Source of the DNA: Flavivirga amylovorans
GTDB lineage: Bacteria; Bacteroidota; Bacteroidia; Flavobacteriales; Flavobacteriaceae
Direction: 5' to 3'
Length of the DNA: 64,000 nt
Assembly (NCBI RefSeq): GCF_030540875.1
Contig: NZ_JAUOEM010000008.1
Span: 83,714 to 147,713 of the forward strand
The position numbers and the translations under genes were made by a program. This document shows, one piece after another, positions 24,144 through 32,525 of the stretch; positions within the stretch are counted from its first letter, which is position 1, and every line of letters begins with the position of its first letter. The notes under the pieces are model-generated. The model had not been told where the DNA came from and searched no databases. It worked only from the letters and a program-made list of their open reading frames with translations.

Positions 24144-24935
24144 ATGGACTCCACACAACTCTTAGGATACATTGGAGCATTAATTGTTGGGTTAGTTTTA
24201 GGCTTAATTGGAGGCGGAGGTTCTATACTCACCGTACCATTATTGGTATATCTCCTAGGTTATAATCCAGTTATTGCAACTGCATACTCCCTTTTTGTAG
24301 TAGGGACTTCCTCTATGGTTGGTACATATCAAAAACATAAAAAAGGATTAGTCGATTTTAAAACCGGGCTTGCCTTTTCATTCCCATCATTCATTGCTGT
24401 TTATTTATCTAGACGCTATTTAGTACCTGGTATTCCAGACACCATTTTTAGTTTTGGTGATTATGCCCTTACTAAAGAAATGGGTATCATGATATTTTTT
24501 GCTATCATCATGATATTAGCCTCGTTTTCTATGATAAAAAAGGAAAAAAATAATGGTAGTGCTATCCCCCCCCAACCCTATTATAAAACATTTATTCAAG
24601 GTTTGATTATTGGAACTGTAACAGGTCTTATTGGAGCCGGTGGAGGATTTTTATACGTACCTGCATTGGTAGTTTGGGCTAATCTTCCAATGAAAAAAGC
24701 TGTAGGAACCTCTTTAATTATTGTAACTATTAATTCTTTAATTGGTTTTATAGGAGATGTTCAAACTTTAGAAATTGAATGGCTATTTCTTCTTTCTTTT
24801 ACTTTAATTTCTATAGTAGGTATTATTTTAGGTGTATTTATATCAAAATTTATAAGTGGAAAAAAACTCAAAAAAAGTTTTGGCTTTTTTGTTTTAATAA
24901 TGGCTGTTTATATTATTTATAAAGAGCTTAAGTAG
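24144..24935 (+). CDS. TauE/SafE family sulfite/anion exporter
   Basis: This 263-aa membrane protein has about eight hydrophobic segments in two repeats, each led by a glycine-rich motif: GLIGGGGSILTVPLLVYLLGYNP and LIGAGGGFLYVPALV...MKKAVGTSL. These are family hallmarks. Family members export sulfite, sulfoacetate or related anions. Here it would remove sulfite produced by the persulfide dioxygenase encoded next. It is the third gene of the co-oriented run with no intergenic gap. Confidence 0.88.
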   Translation: MDSTQLLGYIGALIVGLVLGLIGGGGSILTVPLLVYLLGYNPVIATAYSLFVVGTSSMVGTYQKHKKGLVDFKTGLAFSFPSFIAVYLSRRYLVPGIPDTIFSFGDYALTKEMGIMIFFAIIMILASFSMIKKEKNNGSAIPPQPYYKTFIQGLIIGTVTGLIGAGGGFLYVPALVVWANLPMKKAVGTSLIIVTINSLIGFIGDVQTLEIEWLFLLSFTLISIVGIILGVFISKFISGKKLKKSFGFFVLIMAVYIIYKELK

Positions 24936-24941
24936 TTGTAA

Positions 24942-24986
24942 TGTGACATAAGTCACAAAGTGATCCATTTAGGATTCGTAATTTTG
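24942..24986 (+). promoter_or_regulatory. Promoter of the persulfide dioxygenase gene with a perfect Crp site
   Basis: TGTGACATAAGTCACA (24942-24957) is a perfect 16-bp palindrome matching TGTGA-N6-TCACA. TAATTTTG at 24979-24986 is the -7 box, without a TTG at -33. The symmetric core GTGAC-N4-GTCAC starts 36 bp before the box, the same distance as in the promoter at 23106-23149. Confidence 0.75.
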
Positions 24987-25038
24987 AAATGTTTTAATTT
25001 AAAAGAATTTCTGTTTACACTATAATTAAAAATAGATT

Positions 25039-26448
25039 ATGAAAATAGAACAAATTTATACAGGATGTTTAGCTCAAGGAGCTTATTATATAGAATCTAA
25101 TGGAGAAGTCGCCATTATTGATCCACTACGGGAAACACAGCAATATGTAGACAAAGCAAAGAAAGAAAATGCAGAAATAAAATATATATTTGAAACTCAT
25201 TTTCATGCAGATTTTGTTTCTGGTCATGTCGATTTAGCAAAAAAAACTGGTGCTACTATTGTTTTTGGCCCTGGAGCCGAAACAACATATGATGCTTATA
25301 TAGCAACAGATAATGAGACATTTAAAATCGGAAACATTACTATTAAAGTATTACATACACCTGGTCATACTTTAGAATCGTCAACATTTCTTTTAATCGA
25401 TGAAAAAGGAAAGAATCATGCTATTTTTAGTGGAGACACCTTGTTTTTAGGAGATGTAGGTCGTCCTGATTTGGCAATAAAATCTGATTTAACAAAAGAA
25501 GATTTAGCTGGTATGCTATATGAATCTTTACGAAACAAAATCATGCCACTGGCTGATGATATTATTGTATATCCCGCTCATGGCGCTGGTTCTGCCTGCG
25601 GAAAAAGTTTAAGTAAAGAAACGGTTGGTATTTTAGGAGATCAGAAAAAAACGAACTATGCTTTAAGAGCAGATATGACAAAAGAAGAGTTTGTTGAAGA
25701 AGTTTTAGACGGTATACCACCACCACCACAATACTTTGCTAAAAATGCGATGATGAATAAATCTGGTTATGATAATTTTGAGACTATTCTACAAAAAGGA
25801 GATACAGAACTCGAACCAGAAGCATTTGAAGCTATAGCAAATCAAGAAGATGCATTAGTGCTTGATGTTAGAACTGAAAAAGAATTTGTAGAAGCCCATA
25901 TTCCAAATTCTATTTTTATTGGAATACATGGCGGATTTGCACCATGGGTTGGTGCTTTAATCACCGATTTAAAGCAACCTATACTACTCGTTGCACCAGA
26001 TGGAAAAGAGAAAGAGACAGTAACTCGATTATCTCGTGTGGGGTATGACAATACTTTGGGGTATTTAAAAGGCGGCATTAATGCGTGGAAAAGCGCAGGT
26101 AAAGACATTGAATCTATTGAGTCTATATCTGCGGATGAATTTTCCAACCGTTTTAAAAATGATTCGATTAATATACTAGATGTTAGAAAAGATGGCGAAT
26201 ACAAATCTGGACATTTAGATAGTGATTCTGTACAGCATTTTGCTTTAGATTACATTAATGAAAATATGAATGCGATTGATAAAACTAAAACCTACCATTT
26301 ACATTGCGCAGGTGGATATCGTTCGGTTATTGCTGCATCTATTTTAAAAGCCAGAGGGTTTGATGTCATAGACATTGCTGGTGGGTTTGGTGCAATTAAA
26401 AACACAGATTTACCAACTACAGTTTTTATTTGCCCATCAACTTTATAA
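25039..26448 (+). CDS. MBL-fold persulfide dioxygenase with two rhodanese domains
   Basis: This 469-aa protein starts with an ETHE1-type metallo-beta-lactamase fold: His54, His56, Asp58 and His63 in THFHADFVSGH, with HTPGHT and SGDTLF following. Such enzymes oxidise glutathione or other persulfides to sulfite using Fe(II). Two rhodanese domains follow (about 265-355 and 370-460). The second has the catalytic Cys (Cys423, HCAGGYRS). The first has LLVAPDGKEK at the loop position and no cysteine, so it is probably structural. The protein joins sulfur transfer and oxidation, and sulfite would leave via the TauE protein. Confidence 0.9.
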   Translation: MKIEQIYTGCLAQGAYYIESNGEVAIIDPLRETQQYVDKAKKENAEIKYIFETHFHADFVSGHVDLAKKTGATIVFGPGAETTYDAYIATDNETFKIGNITIKVLHTPGHTLESSTFLLIDEKGKNHAIFSGDTLFLGDVGRPDLAIKSDLTKEDLAGMLYESLRNKIMPLADDIIVYPAHGAGSACGKSLSKETVGILGDQKKTNYALRADMTKEEFVEEVLDGIPPPPQYFAKNAMMNKSGYDNFETILQKGDTELEPEAFEAIANQEDALVLDVRTEKEFVEAHIPNSIFIGIHGGFAPWVGALITDLKQPILLVAPDGKEKETVTRLSRVGYDNTLGYLKGGINAWKSAGKDIESIESISADEFSNRFKNDSINILDVRKDGEYKSGHLDSDSVQHFALDYINENMNAIDKTKTYHLHCAGGYRSVIAASILKARGFDVIDIAGGFGAIKNTDLPTTVFICPSTL

Positions 26449-26450
26449 AA

Positions 26451-26720
26451 ATGAACATAACTTTAGAAATACAAAACCTTAAATGTGGTGGTTGTTCTAA
26501 TACAATTACTAATAAGTTATCGGATATAGAACATGTTAGTGATGTAACAACTAATAATGAAGAAAACACTGTTACTTTTTCTTATGAAAACGAAGAAACA
26601 TTATTGGAAGCCAAACAATTGTTGTATAAAATAGGCTATCCTATTGTTGGAGAAAGAAATGCATTAACAACAAAAGCTAAATCCTTTGTTAGTTGTGCAA
26701 TAGGTAGAATGAGTAGTTAA
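26451..26720 (+). CDS. Heavy-metal-associated (HMA) domain protein
   Basis: This 89-aa protein is counted from the ATG at 26451, 2 bp after the dioxygenase stop; the frame extends upstream but overlaps that gene. It has the ferredoxin-like HMA fold with the metal-binding CGGC in IQNLKCGGCSNTITNKLSD. A C-terminal extension follows with a further cysteine (KSFVSCAIGRMSS). Such proteins carry Cu+ or other soft metals. In this cluster it may handle copper or sulfane sulfur on its CxxC thiols, which is inference from position. Confidence 0.85.
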   Translation: MNITLEIQNLKCGGCSNTITNKLSDIEHVSDVTTNNEENTVTFSYENEETLLEAKQLLYKIGYPIVGERNALTTKAKSFVSCAIGRMSS

Positions 26721-26733
26721 TAGAAATATCTTA

Positions 26734-27009
26734 TTAGATAATCTCAGCACTTAACCCTGCTTCAACAAGCATCGAACAGCGTGGCTTTAAATCGTCGTAT
26801 AGCCCTGTTTTAACTGTACATTTTCCTTTATAATGTACTATCAGTGAACATTGTTCTGCTTGTTCTGCAGTATGGTCGCATGCATGAATAAGCGTTTCTA
26901 TAACATGATCGAATGTATTAACATCGTCATTGAACAAAACAATTTCATTTTGAGTTGATACTTCTTCTTCAAGTAGTAACGCTTCTGATGTTTTTTCTCT
27001 AGTGCTCAT
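26734..27009 (-). CDS. clpS: ATP-dependent Clp protease adaptor ClpS
   Basis: This 91-aa protein has the ClpS core: VLFNDDVNTFDHVIETLIHAC, with the N-degron-binding Asn-Asp pair, then EAGLSAEI at the end. It delivers N-end-rule substrates to ClpAP/ClpCP. The N-terminal ~22 residues are a flexible tail. It lies 15 bp downstream of prmA and shares its promoter. It is convergent with the sulfide cluster, with 13 bp between stop codons. Confidence 0.93.
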   Translation of the reverse strand: MSTREKTSEALLLEEEVSTQNEIVLFNDDVNTFDHVIETLIHACDHTAEQAEQCSLIVHYKGKCTVKTGLYDDLKPRCSMLVEAGLSAEII

Positions 27010-27024
27010 TTTTCAATTTTTATA

Positions 27025-27861
27025 CTAATTTAAAAATTTTAAAGAAACCCAATTGTTTCTTTCTGATTTTTCTTCAAATTTTAACAAATGCTTTTCGCAT
27101 TCATCGATAATCATAGGAATATCATCATTATAAAACCCACTTAAAAATAAAGTGCCATTTTTATTTAAGCAAGATGCGTAAGTCTCCATATCTTGCAATA
27201 AAATATTTCGGTTAATATTGGCTATAATAATATCGTACTTTTTGTTTTTTAAAACCGATGCATCTCCTTCAATAACTGTAATATGCTTACAATTATTACG
27301 TTCTACATTCTCTATACTGTTTAAATAACACCAATTATCATAATCTACAGCATCAATAGGTTTTGCACCTTTCATTTCTGCCAAAATAGCTAATACTCCT
27401 GTACCACACCCCATATCTAAAACAGATTTATTTGTCATATCATTATTTAAAATGTGTTGTATCATCATGTGCGTCGTTTCATGATGCCCCGTACCAAAGC
27501 TCATTTTTGGCTCGATAATAATATCAAACTTTGTGTTTGGTTTGTCATGAAATGGTGCACGAACCGAACACATATCATCAACAATAATAGGATTAAAATT
27601 CTTTTCCCATTCCTTATTCCAGTTGGTTTGCTCTATGTCATTAAAAGTAAAACTGATTTCAAACTCTTCAGAATTTAAAATTTGCACATCTTCAAGTATC
27701 GATTCGTTCCATTCTTCTTTTTGAATATACGCGGTAACCCCTGTTTCTGTTTCAACAAAGCTTTCAAAACCAGAATATCCCAATTCAGCTATAAGTATTT
27801 CTACACCTGGTTGTAATGGAGTTACTGTAAACTCGTAACCTATATAAATAATGTTTGACAT
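27025..27861 (-). CDS. prmA: Ribosomal protein L11 methyltransferase
   Basis: This 278-aa SAM-dependent methyltransferase trimethylates L11. The SAM motif VLDMGCGTGVLAILAEMKGA, the preceding PKMSFGTGHHETTHMM (a PrmA hallmark) and the motif-IV segment DIIIANINRNIL are present. The length is normal. A TATCTTTG promoter box lies 19 bp upstream of the start. It is followed by clpS, a common order in flavobacteria. Confidence 0.94.
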   Translation of the reverse strand: MSNIIYIGYEFTVTPLQPGVEILIAELGYSGFESFVETETGVTAYIQKEEWNESILEDVQILNSEEFEISFTFNDIEQTNWNKEWEKNFNPIIVDDMCSVRAPFHDKPNTKFDIIIEPKMSFGTGHHETTHMMIQHILNNDMTNKSVLDMGCGTGVLAILAEMKGAKPIDAVDYDNWCYLNSIENVERNNCKHITVIEGDASVLKNKKYDIIIANINRNILLQDMETYASCLNKNGTLFLSGFYNDDIPMIIDECEKHLLKFEEKSERNNWVSLKFLN

Positions 27862-27880
27862 CGTCGATTTTTTTCAACTG

Positions 27881-27888
27881 CAAAGATA
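27881..27888 (-). promoter_or_regulatory. Promoter -7 box of prmA-clpS
   Basis: TATCTTTG on the minus strand matches TAnnTTTG, 19 bp before the prmA start codon. Confidence 0.6.
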
Positions 27889-28059
27889 GATGTAAATACT
27901 ATAATAATTGTTTTTCTGAAACTATTTAAATTATTCCAATGTTGTTTTTAATATCGAATTACTCATCATTTTTATATAGAAACAACAAAGGGTATTCACT
28001 AAATTTATGAATTCAATGAAATACCCTTAAATATAAATTTTTAAGTCTAGCTATTTAAT

Positions 28060-28809
28060 CTAAAATGCGTTTACAATGGCAAAAAAGTCGTCTGCATTAA
28101 GTGCAGCTCCTCCAATTAAACCACCATCTACATCTGGTTTAGAAAAAATTTCTTCTGCATTTGCAGGTTTAACACTACCTCCATAAAGAATTGAAACTTC
28201 ATCAGCTACATTATCCCCGTATTTATCAGCTAATGTCTTTCTTATAAAAGCATGCATATCCTGTGCTTGCTCTGGACTAGCAGTTTCACCTGTACCTATT
28301 GCCCAAACAGGCTCATAGGCCAATACGATATTTTGATAAGAGGCTGCATTTAAGTGAAATAATGCATTTTTAATTTGGTTTCCAACAACCGTTTCTTCGT
28401 TTCCAGATTTTCTATCGGCCAACTCTTCTCCAAAGCAAAAAATAACGCGCATCCCTTTTGCTAATGCTGCATCTACTTTCTTTGCAAGTAATTCATCTGT
28501 TTCATTAAAATACTCACGACGCTCGCTATGTCCTAAAATAACAGTTTCTATTCCGATACTTTTAAGCATACTCGCACTTATTTCACCTGTATAAGCACCA
28601 TTTTCTGCGAAATGCATATTTTGTGCAATAACTTCTACATTCGTATTTTTTAATACGCTGGAAGCATGGGATAAATTAGTAAATGTTGGTGCTACCATGA
28701 CCTCTGCATTTGAAGTTTTGGTTTTACTTTTCAACGCATCGATTAATGATTTGGTTTGTGATAAATCATTATTCATCTTCCAGTTTCCTGCTACAATTTG
28801 TTTTCTCAT
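28060..28809 (-). CDS. tpiA: Triose-phosphate isomerase
   Basis: This 249-aa enzyme interconverts dihydroxyacetone phosphate and glyceraldehyde 3-phosphate. Landmarks: GNWKMN with the catalytic Lys at the start, ILGHSERR with the catalytic His, LAYEPVWAIGTG with the catalytic Glu and the mobile loop, and SILYGGSVKPANA near the end. Full length. It follows the TlpA-like gene by 39 bp on the same strand. A weak inverted repeat (AAGGGTATT/AATACCCTT, 27988-28029) lies downstream. Confidence 0.96.
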   Translation of the reverse strand: MRKQIVAGNWKMNNDLSQTKSLIDALKSKTKTSNAEVMVAPTFTNLSHASSVLKNTNVEVIAQNMHFAENGAYTGEISASMLKSIGIETVILGHSERREYFNETDELLAKKVDAALAKGMRVIFCFGEELADRKSGNEETVVGNQIKNALFHLNAASYQNIVLAYEPVWAIGTGETASPEQAQDMHAFIRKTLADKYGDNVADEVSILYGGSVKPANAEEIFSKPDVDGGLIGGAALNADDFFAIVNAF

Positions 28810-28848
28810 TTTAATGTAAACCTTTAAAATAAAGGACTTTATTAATTA

Positions 28849-29331
28849 TTATAAACTTTCTTTAATTCTTATATCATCAGCTTCTACAGCCTCAAATAAC
28901 TTAATAGTTCCATTGCCATCTACCACCATATAGCGAGGTATCCAATCTAGGTCTATAAAATCGCAAAATACACCATCCCAACCAGATTTTATAAAATAGT
29001 GGAGACCTTCAACCTGATATTTTTCAATGCCCTTTTTCCAGGCTTCCTGAGTTTTATCTAAGGACAAAAAGATATAAGTAACATCCTTATGCTCGGCTTG
29101 TAATTCTTTTACTATAGGCATTCCTTTTATACAATCACTGCACCACGAAGCCCATACATCGATCACTAATGTTTTTCCCTTATGAGCTTCTAAAATATCT
29201 TTAAATGGAATAGAATCGCCTTCTAGAGTAATAAATATATCGTTTAAAGCTGCTTCTGAAAATTGTGTTGGAGATTTTTTACAGCTTAATAAAGTGATTA
29301 ATAATATAAGTATACAGCCTATTTTTTTCAT
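28849..29331 (-). CDS. TlpA-like thioredoxin-fold lipoprotein
   Basis: This 160-aa protein has a lipoprotein signal ending in LLSC (Cys17) and one thioredoxin domain. Its redox motif is WCSDC in VWASWCSDCIKGMP, followed by the cis-Pro region in WIPRYMVVD. It is probably anchored in the periplasm as a thiol-disulfide reductase of the TlpA/ResA type. It sits 7 bp downstream of the DppB-like permease and upstream of tpiA, which is the usual gene order of this locus in flavobacteria (recalled, not searched). Confidence 0.85.
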   Translation of the reverse strand: MKKIGCILILLITLLSCKKSPTQFSEAALNDIFITLEGDSIPFKDILEAHKGKTLVIDVWASWCSDCIKGMPIVKELQAEHKDVTYIFLSLDKTQEAWKKGIEKYQVEGLHYFIKSGWDGVFCDFIDLDWIPRYMVVDGNGTIKLFEAVEADDIRIKESL

Positions 29332-29338
29332 ATATCAA

Positions 29339-30415
29339 TTATTGCAGCTTTACTTTTGGATCTAACCATACATAAATTAAGTCCACAAAAATATTAATAA
29401 TTATGAAGAGTAACGCTATAATTAGCACTGAACCCATAATGATAGGTAAATCTAATGTATTTAAAGCATTTACGATTTCCTTTCCTAGTCCATTCCAACC
29501 AAAAATATATTCTACAAAAACAGCTCCAGCCAACATGGAAGCAAACCAACCAGATATGGCTGTAACAACAGGATTTAAAGCATTCTTAACAGCGTGTTTT
29601 TTTATAATTTGGAATTCACTTAACCCTTTTGCTCTTGCCGTTCGAATATAATCTTGATTAAAAACTTCCAATAAGGAGTTTCTCATAAGTTGAATAACTA
29701 CAGCCAGCGGCCGAATTCCCAATACAACAGCGGGTAAAATTAAGTTTTTCCATTTAATATGCATGGCTTCACCGAAATCGTCTAATTCATATAAGCTTCC
29801 TGTCATCTCCAAATTTGTATACTCATGTAGTATATATCCAAAAAACCAGGCAAACAAAATGGCACTAAAAAATGATGGAATACTCATCCCTAAAGTACTA
29901 AAAATCTGAATGGTTTTATCTAACCATTTATCTTTGTATAGTGCAGAAACAATACCTAAAAGAACCCCCAAAATCATAGCAATTATTATAGCAGTAACAG
30001 CCAGTACAAATGTATTGGGTAATGTTTCAGCAAGAACTTGACTGACTTTTTTACCTTGTTTAGTAAACGATTCCCGTAAATAAGGAAATTTTAAAATAGT
30101 GGTCGTATTGCCTACTGAAAATAATTTAGCTCCACTATATTTACCTTCTCTTAAAAAGGTATAATCCGTTTGTTTATTTGAATGAAATGAAATAGGAGAC
30201 AAATCATTTAAATAATAGAAATACTGAACGCTAATAGGTTTATCGAATCCGTATTTTTGTTTGACGATAGCCAGTTGTTCACTATCTTCATTTTGTCCTA
30301 GCATCATTTGAGCTGGATCTCCAGGAAGTACATTAAATAAAAAGAAAATAACAGTAACTACTCCAAATAGTGTGAGTAAAGCATAGATGATTTTATTTAG
30401 TAAATAGCTTATCAG
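29339..30415 (-). CDS. DppB-like ABC permease with a probable CTG start
   Basis: This is an inner-membrane permease of the oligopeptide (DppB/OppB) type. Six hydrophobic segments and the coupling loop RTARAKGLSEFQIIKKHAVKNAL are present. The first in-frame ATG (30307) would lose the first membrane helix. The frame continues upstream through LFNVLPGDPAQMM and the helix NKIIYALLTLFGVVTVIFF to CTG at 30413-30415; an in-frame TAA lies two codons before that. A homologous start would read M-I-S-Y-L-L-N-K, so the original ATG appears to have been replaced by the edge of the 7-bp repeat array. From CTG the protein is 358 aa, normal for the family. No ATPase or partner permease is nearby. Confidence 0.7.
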   Translation of the reverse strand: MISYLLNKIIYALLTLFGVVTVIFFLFNVLPGDPAQMMLGQNEDSEQLAIVKQKYGFDKPISVQYFYYLNDLSPISFHSNKQTDYTFLREGKYSGAKLFSVGNTTTILKFPYLRESFTKQGKKVSQVLAETLPNTFVLAVTAIIIAMILGVLLGIVSALYKDKWLDKTIQIFSTLGMSIPSFFSAILFAWFFGYILHEYTNLEMTGSLYELDDFGEAMHIKWKNLILPAVVLGIRPLAVVIQLMRNSLLEVFNQDYIRTARAKGLSEFQIIKKHAVKNALNPVVTAISGWFASMLAGAVFVEYIFGWNGLGKEIVNALNTLDLPIIMGSVLIIALLFIIINIFVDLIYVWLDPKVKLQ

Positions 30416-30530
30416 TTGTTAGTTGTTAGTTGTTAGTTGTTAGTTGTTAGTTGTTAGTTGTTAGTTGTTAGTTGTTAGTTGTTAGTTGTTAGTTGTTAGT
30501 TGTTAGTTGTTAGTTGTTAGTTGTTAGTTG
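30414..30530. repeat. Heptanucleotide tandem array (AGTTGTT, 16.7 copies)
   Basis: Sixteen perfect copies of AGTTGTT run from 30414 to 30525, followed by AGTTG (30526-30530). On the minus strand the unit is AACAACT. One end supplies the stop codon of the DoxX gene (30517-30519) and the other abuts the permease start at 30415. As 7 is not a multiple of 3, copy-number change shifts frames, but every frame of the array contains TAA. Confidence 0.95.
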
Positions 30531-31854
30531 AAATTACGTCTTTATTTTTAAGTTTTATCTCAACAAAGCCACTATAATTAGTATTATTAACCGCATTTAT
30601 TGAATCTAAAAATTCTTGATTATCTTTTAAAACATAAGCTTCCTCTATATCCTCTTCTTCTAGTTCCAAAGCTTCAAAGTCTCCTTCTTTTAAATGCTCC
30701 CCATCAATCATATACAAAACACCATCGTTTTTAACGGGTTCTGGTTTTCTCTCAACCTTTGGCAACTCTAAATCTTCGATGTCATTCCAATGTACTTTTT
30801 GTTTGATCGTTCCTTTATCCATTTCCAAAACACCAGGGTTAGAACGTACTACTGTTTTTAAGGCCTTTTCATCGCACAAATAAAATTCAAAATCAATTCC
30901 ATAAGCTTCCTTAATATGTTGTTTGGCTTCTTCACCAGACGCTGTTAAACCAATAACTTTATAACCGTTTTTAGTAGCTTCTTCAGATAAACTCTTTAAT
31001 TTTACAGCTCCCTGCCTTTCTATTTTCTCTAAACTATAGGACACTATAACGATAACATTTTCTTCTGCTAAAAACTGTTCAGTGAAATCACCATCATTAC
31101 TTTCTATTGAAAAATCGTAAATAGGTGGTTGATAACCTTCTTGAATCACTTTTGTATCAACACTAACAAAATCACCTTCAACTGATGGGTAAGACCCATT
31201 AGTTGTTACAATCTTCTCTTCTCCACCGACATTAAATTTCCAGCTATATTCTACAATAGGTTTTGCAGCATCTTCAGGAACACTCATTCCTTCTTGAATA
31301 TTAGCTCCAATTTTATATGCTCTAAAATCTTTAACAGGTAAATGCTCCAATACATGATAGCCAAACCAAAGGCTAAAAATAAAACCTAATAATGCAATCA
31401 CTGTTGTTAATAGCTTATTAAACAAAGGTTTTATATGTTTAATTCCAAAAAATAAAATCAATATAAAAAACAGTAAAACCAAATCTTTTGTAAAGCTTTC
31501 CCATGGTGTTAGTTTTAAAGCATCACCAAAACAGCCACAGTCTTTTACTTTATCGAAATATGCAGAATAGAATGTTAAAAATGTAAAAAACACAATCATT
31601 CCTAGCAAACTCCAAATGGTAAATTTCGGTTTATATCCTATAAGTAAAAACACGCCTAGAACAACTTCAAAAATGACTACAAAAACAGAAACCAATAATG
31701 CATACGGCTCTAAAAACGTTATATTTAAAACATCTGCACTAAAATACTCTTGTAGTTTATATGAAAACCCTAAGGGGTCGTTTAGTTTTATCAATCCAGA
31801 AATGATAAATAAAACACCAACAAATACTCTTGATATGCCTACTAAAATCTTCAT
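30517..31854 (-). CDS. DoxX/MauE-like membrane protein with thioredoxin-like C-terminus (BT_3928 type)
   Basis: This 445-aa protein starts with a DoxX-like four-helix part (residues 1-175). It includes ISGLIKLNDPLGFSYKLQEYF and a conserved DCGCFGDALKLTPWESF redox-cysteine loop, as in MauE-like quinone or thiol proteins. Residues about 205-400 form a periplasmic thioredoxin-like domain (VIVIVSYSLEKI, YKVIGLTASGEEAK) without a CxxC. The C-terminal 40 residues are acidic. It probably takes part in periplasmic thiol chemistry together with the TlpA-like protein downstream. Its last codons and stop lie inside the heptanucleotide array. Confidence 0.8.
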   Translation of the reverse strand: MKILVGISRVFVGVLFIISGLIKLNDPLGFSYKLQEYFSADVLNITFLEPYALLVSVFVVIFEVVLGVFLLIGYKPKFTIWSLLGMIVFFTFLTFYSAYFDKVKDCGCFGDALKLTPWESFTKDLVLLFFILILFFGIKHIKPLFNKLLTTVIALLGFIFSLWFGYHVLEHLPVKDFRAYKIGANIQEGMSVPEDAAKPIVEYSWKFNVGGEEKIVTTNGSYPSVEGDFVSVDTKVIQEGYQPPIYDFSIESNDGDFTEQFLAEENVIVIVSYSLEKIERQGAVKLKSLSEEATKNGYKVIGLTASGEEAKQHIKEAYGIDFEFYLCDEKALKTVVRSNPGVLEMDKGTIKQKVHWNDIEDLELPKVERKPEPVKNDGVLYMIDGEHLKEGDFEALELEEEDIEEAYVLKDNQEFLDSINAVNNTNYSGFVEIKLKNKDVISTNN

Positions 31855-31880
31855 TCCTTTTACTTTATGTTTTTATTAAA

Positions 31881-32420
31881 TTATTTTTCTTTTAAATGAA
31901 TTAGTGCAAAAATCGCATAATTAACCATGTCTTGATAATTAGCATCAATGCCTTCACTTACTAAAGTTTTTCCTGAATTATCTTCAATTTGTTTAACGCG
32001 TAGTAATTTTTGTAAAATTAAATCGGTTAAACTACTCACTCGCATATCACGCCATGCTTCTCCATAATCATGATTCTTATCTTGCATAAGTTTTTTTGTA
32101 ATAGCGACCTGTTTTTCATATAATTCGGTAGCTGCTTCAGTAGATAAATCTGGTTGTTCTACAACGCCTTTTTCTAACTGAATTAATGCCATAATACAGT
32201 AGTTTATAATACCAATAAATTCACTAACTTCACCTTCATCCACCTTTCTTACATCATTTTGCTGAAGCCCCCTAATACGCTGTGCTTTAATAAAAATTTG
32301 ATCGGTAAGTGATGGTAAACGCAATATGCGCCATGCACTACCATAATCCGACATTTTTTTAATAAATAAACTTTTACACGTATCAATTACGGCATCATAT
32401 TGTTTTGAAGTATCTTGCAT
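31881..32420 (-). CDS. DUF1599 domain protein
   Basis: This 179-aa protein has two similar halves, each with a C/K...KM.DYG.AWR..R..SLTDQI..KA.R...L segment: DYGSAWRILRLPSLTDQIFIKAQR in the first and DYGEAWRDMRVSSLTDLILQKLLRVK in the second. This duplicated pattern defines DUF1599. The helical repeat suggests an all-alpha pyrophosphatase-like fold, but no activity is established. It is the first gene of the minus-strand run to the DoxX gene (26-bp gap) and diverges from folP. Confidence 0.85.
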   Translation of the reverse strand: MQDTSKQYDAVIDTCKSLFIKKMSDYGSAWRILRLPSLTDQIFIKAQRIRGLQQNDVRKVDEGEVSEFIGIINYCIMALIQLEKGVVEQPDLSTEAATELYEKQVAITKKLMQDKNHDYGEAWRDMRVSSLTDLILQKLLRVKQIEDNSGKTLVSEGIDANYQDMVNYAIFALIHLKEK

Positions 32421-32525
32421 GAATTAAAATGTATTTTGCGTAAATTTCGCATAAAAAAGTTTAACCATCAAAGTTTCAGTATTAAAGTTTTAAACTTAGT
32501 ACAAACACCTTACAAAACGGTATAA

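Noticed and set aside
30420..30530. The heptanucleotide array as a possible CRISPR-like or coding repeat.
   Set aside because: There are no spacers, and each reading frame contains stop codons, so it is a simple tandem repeat.
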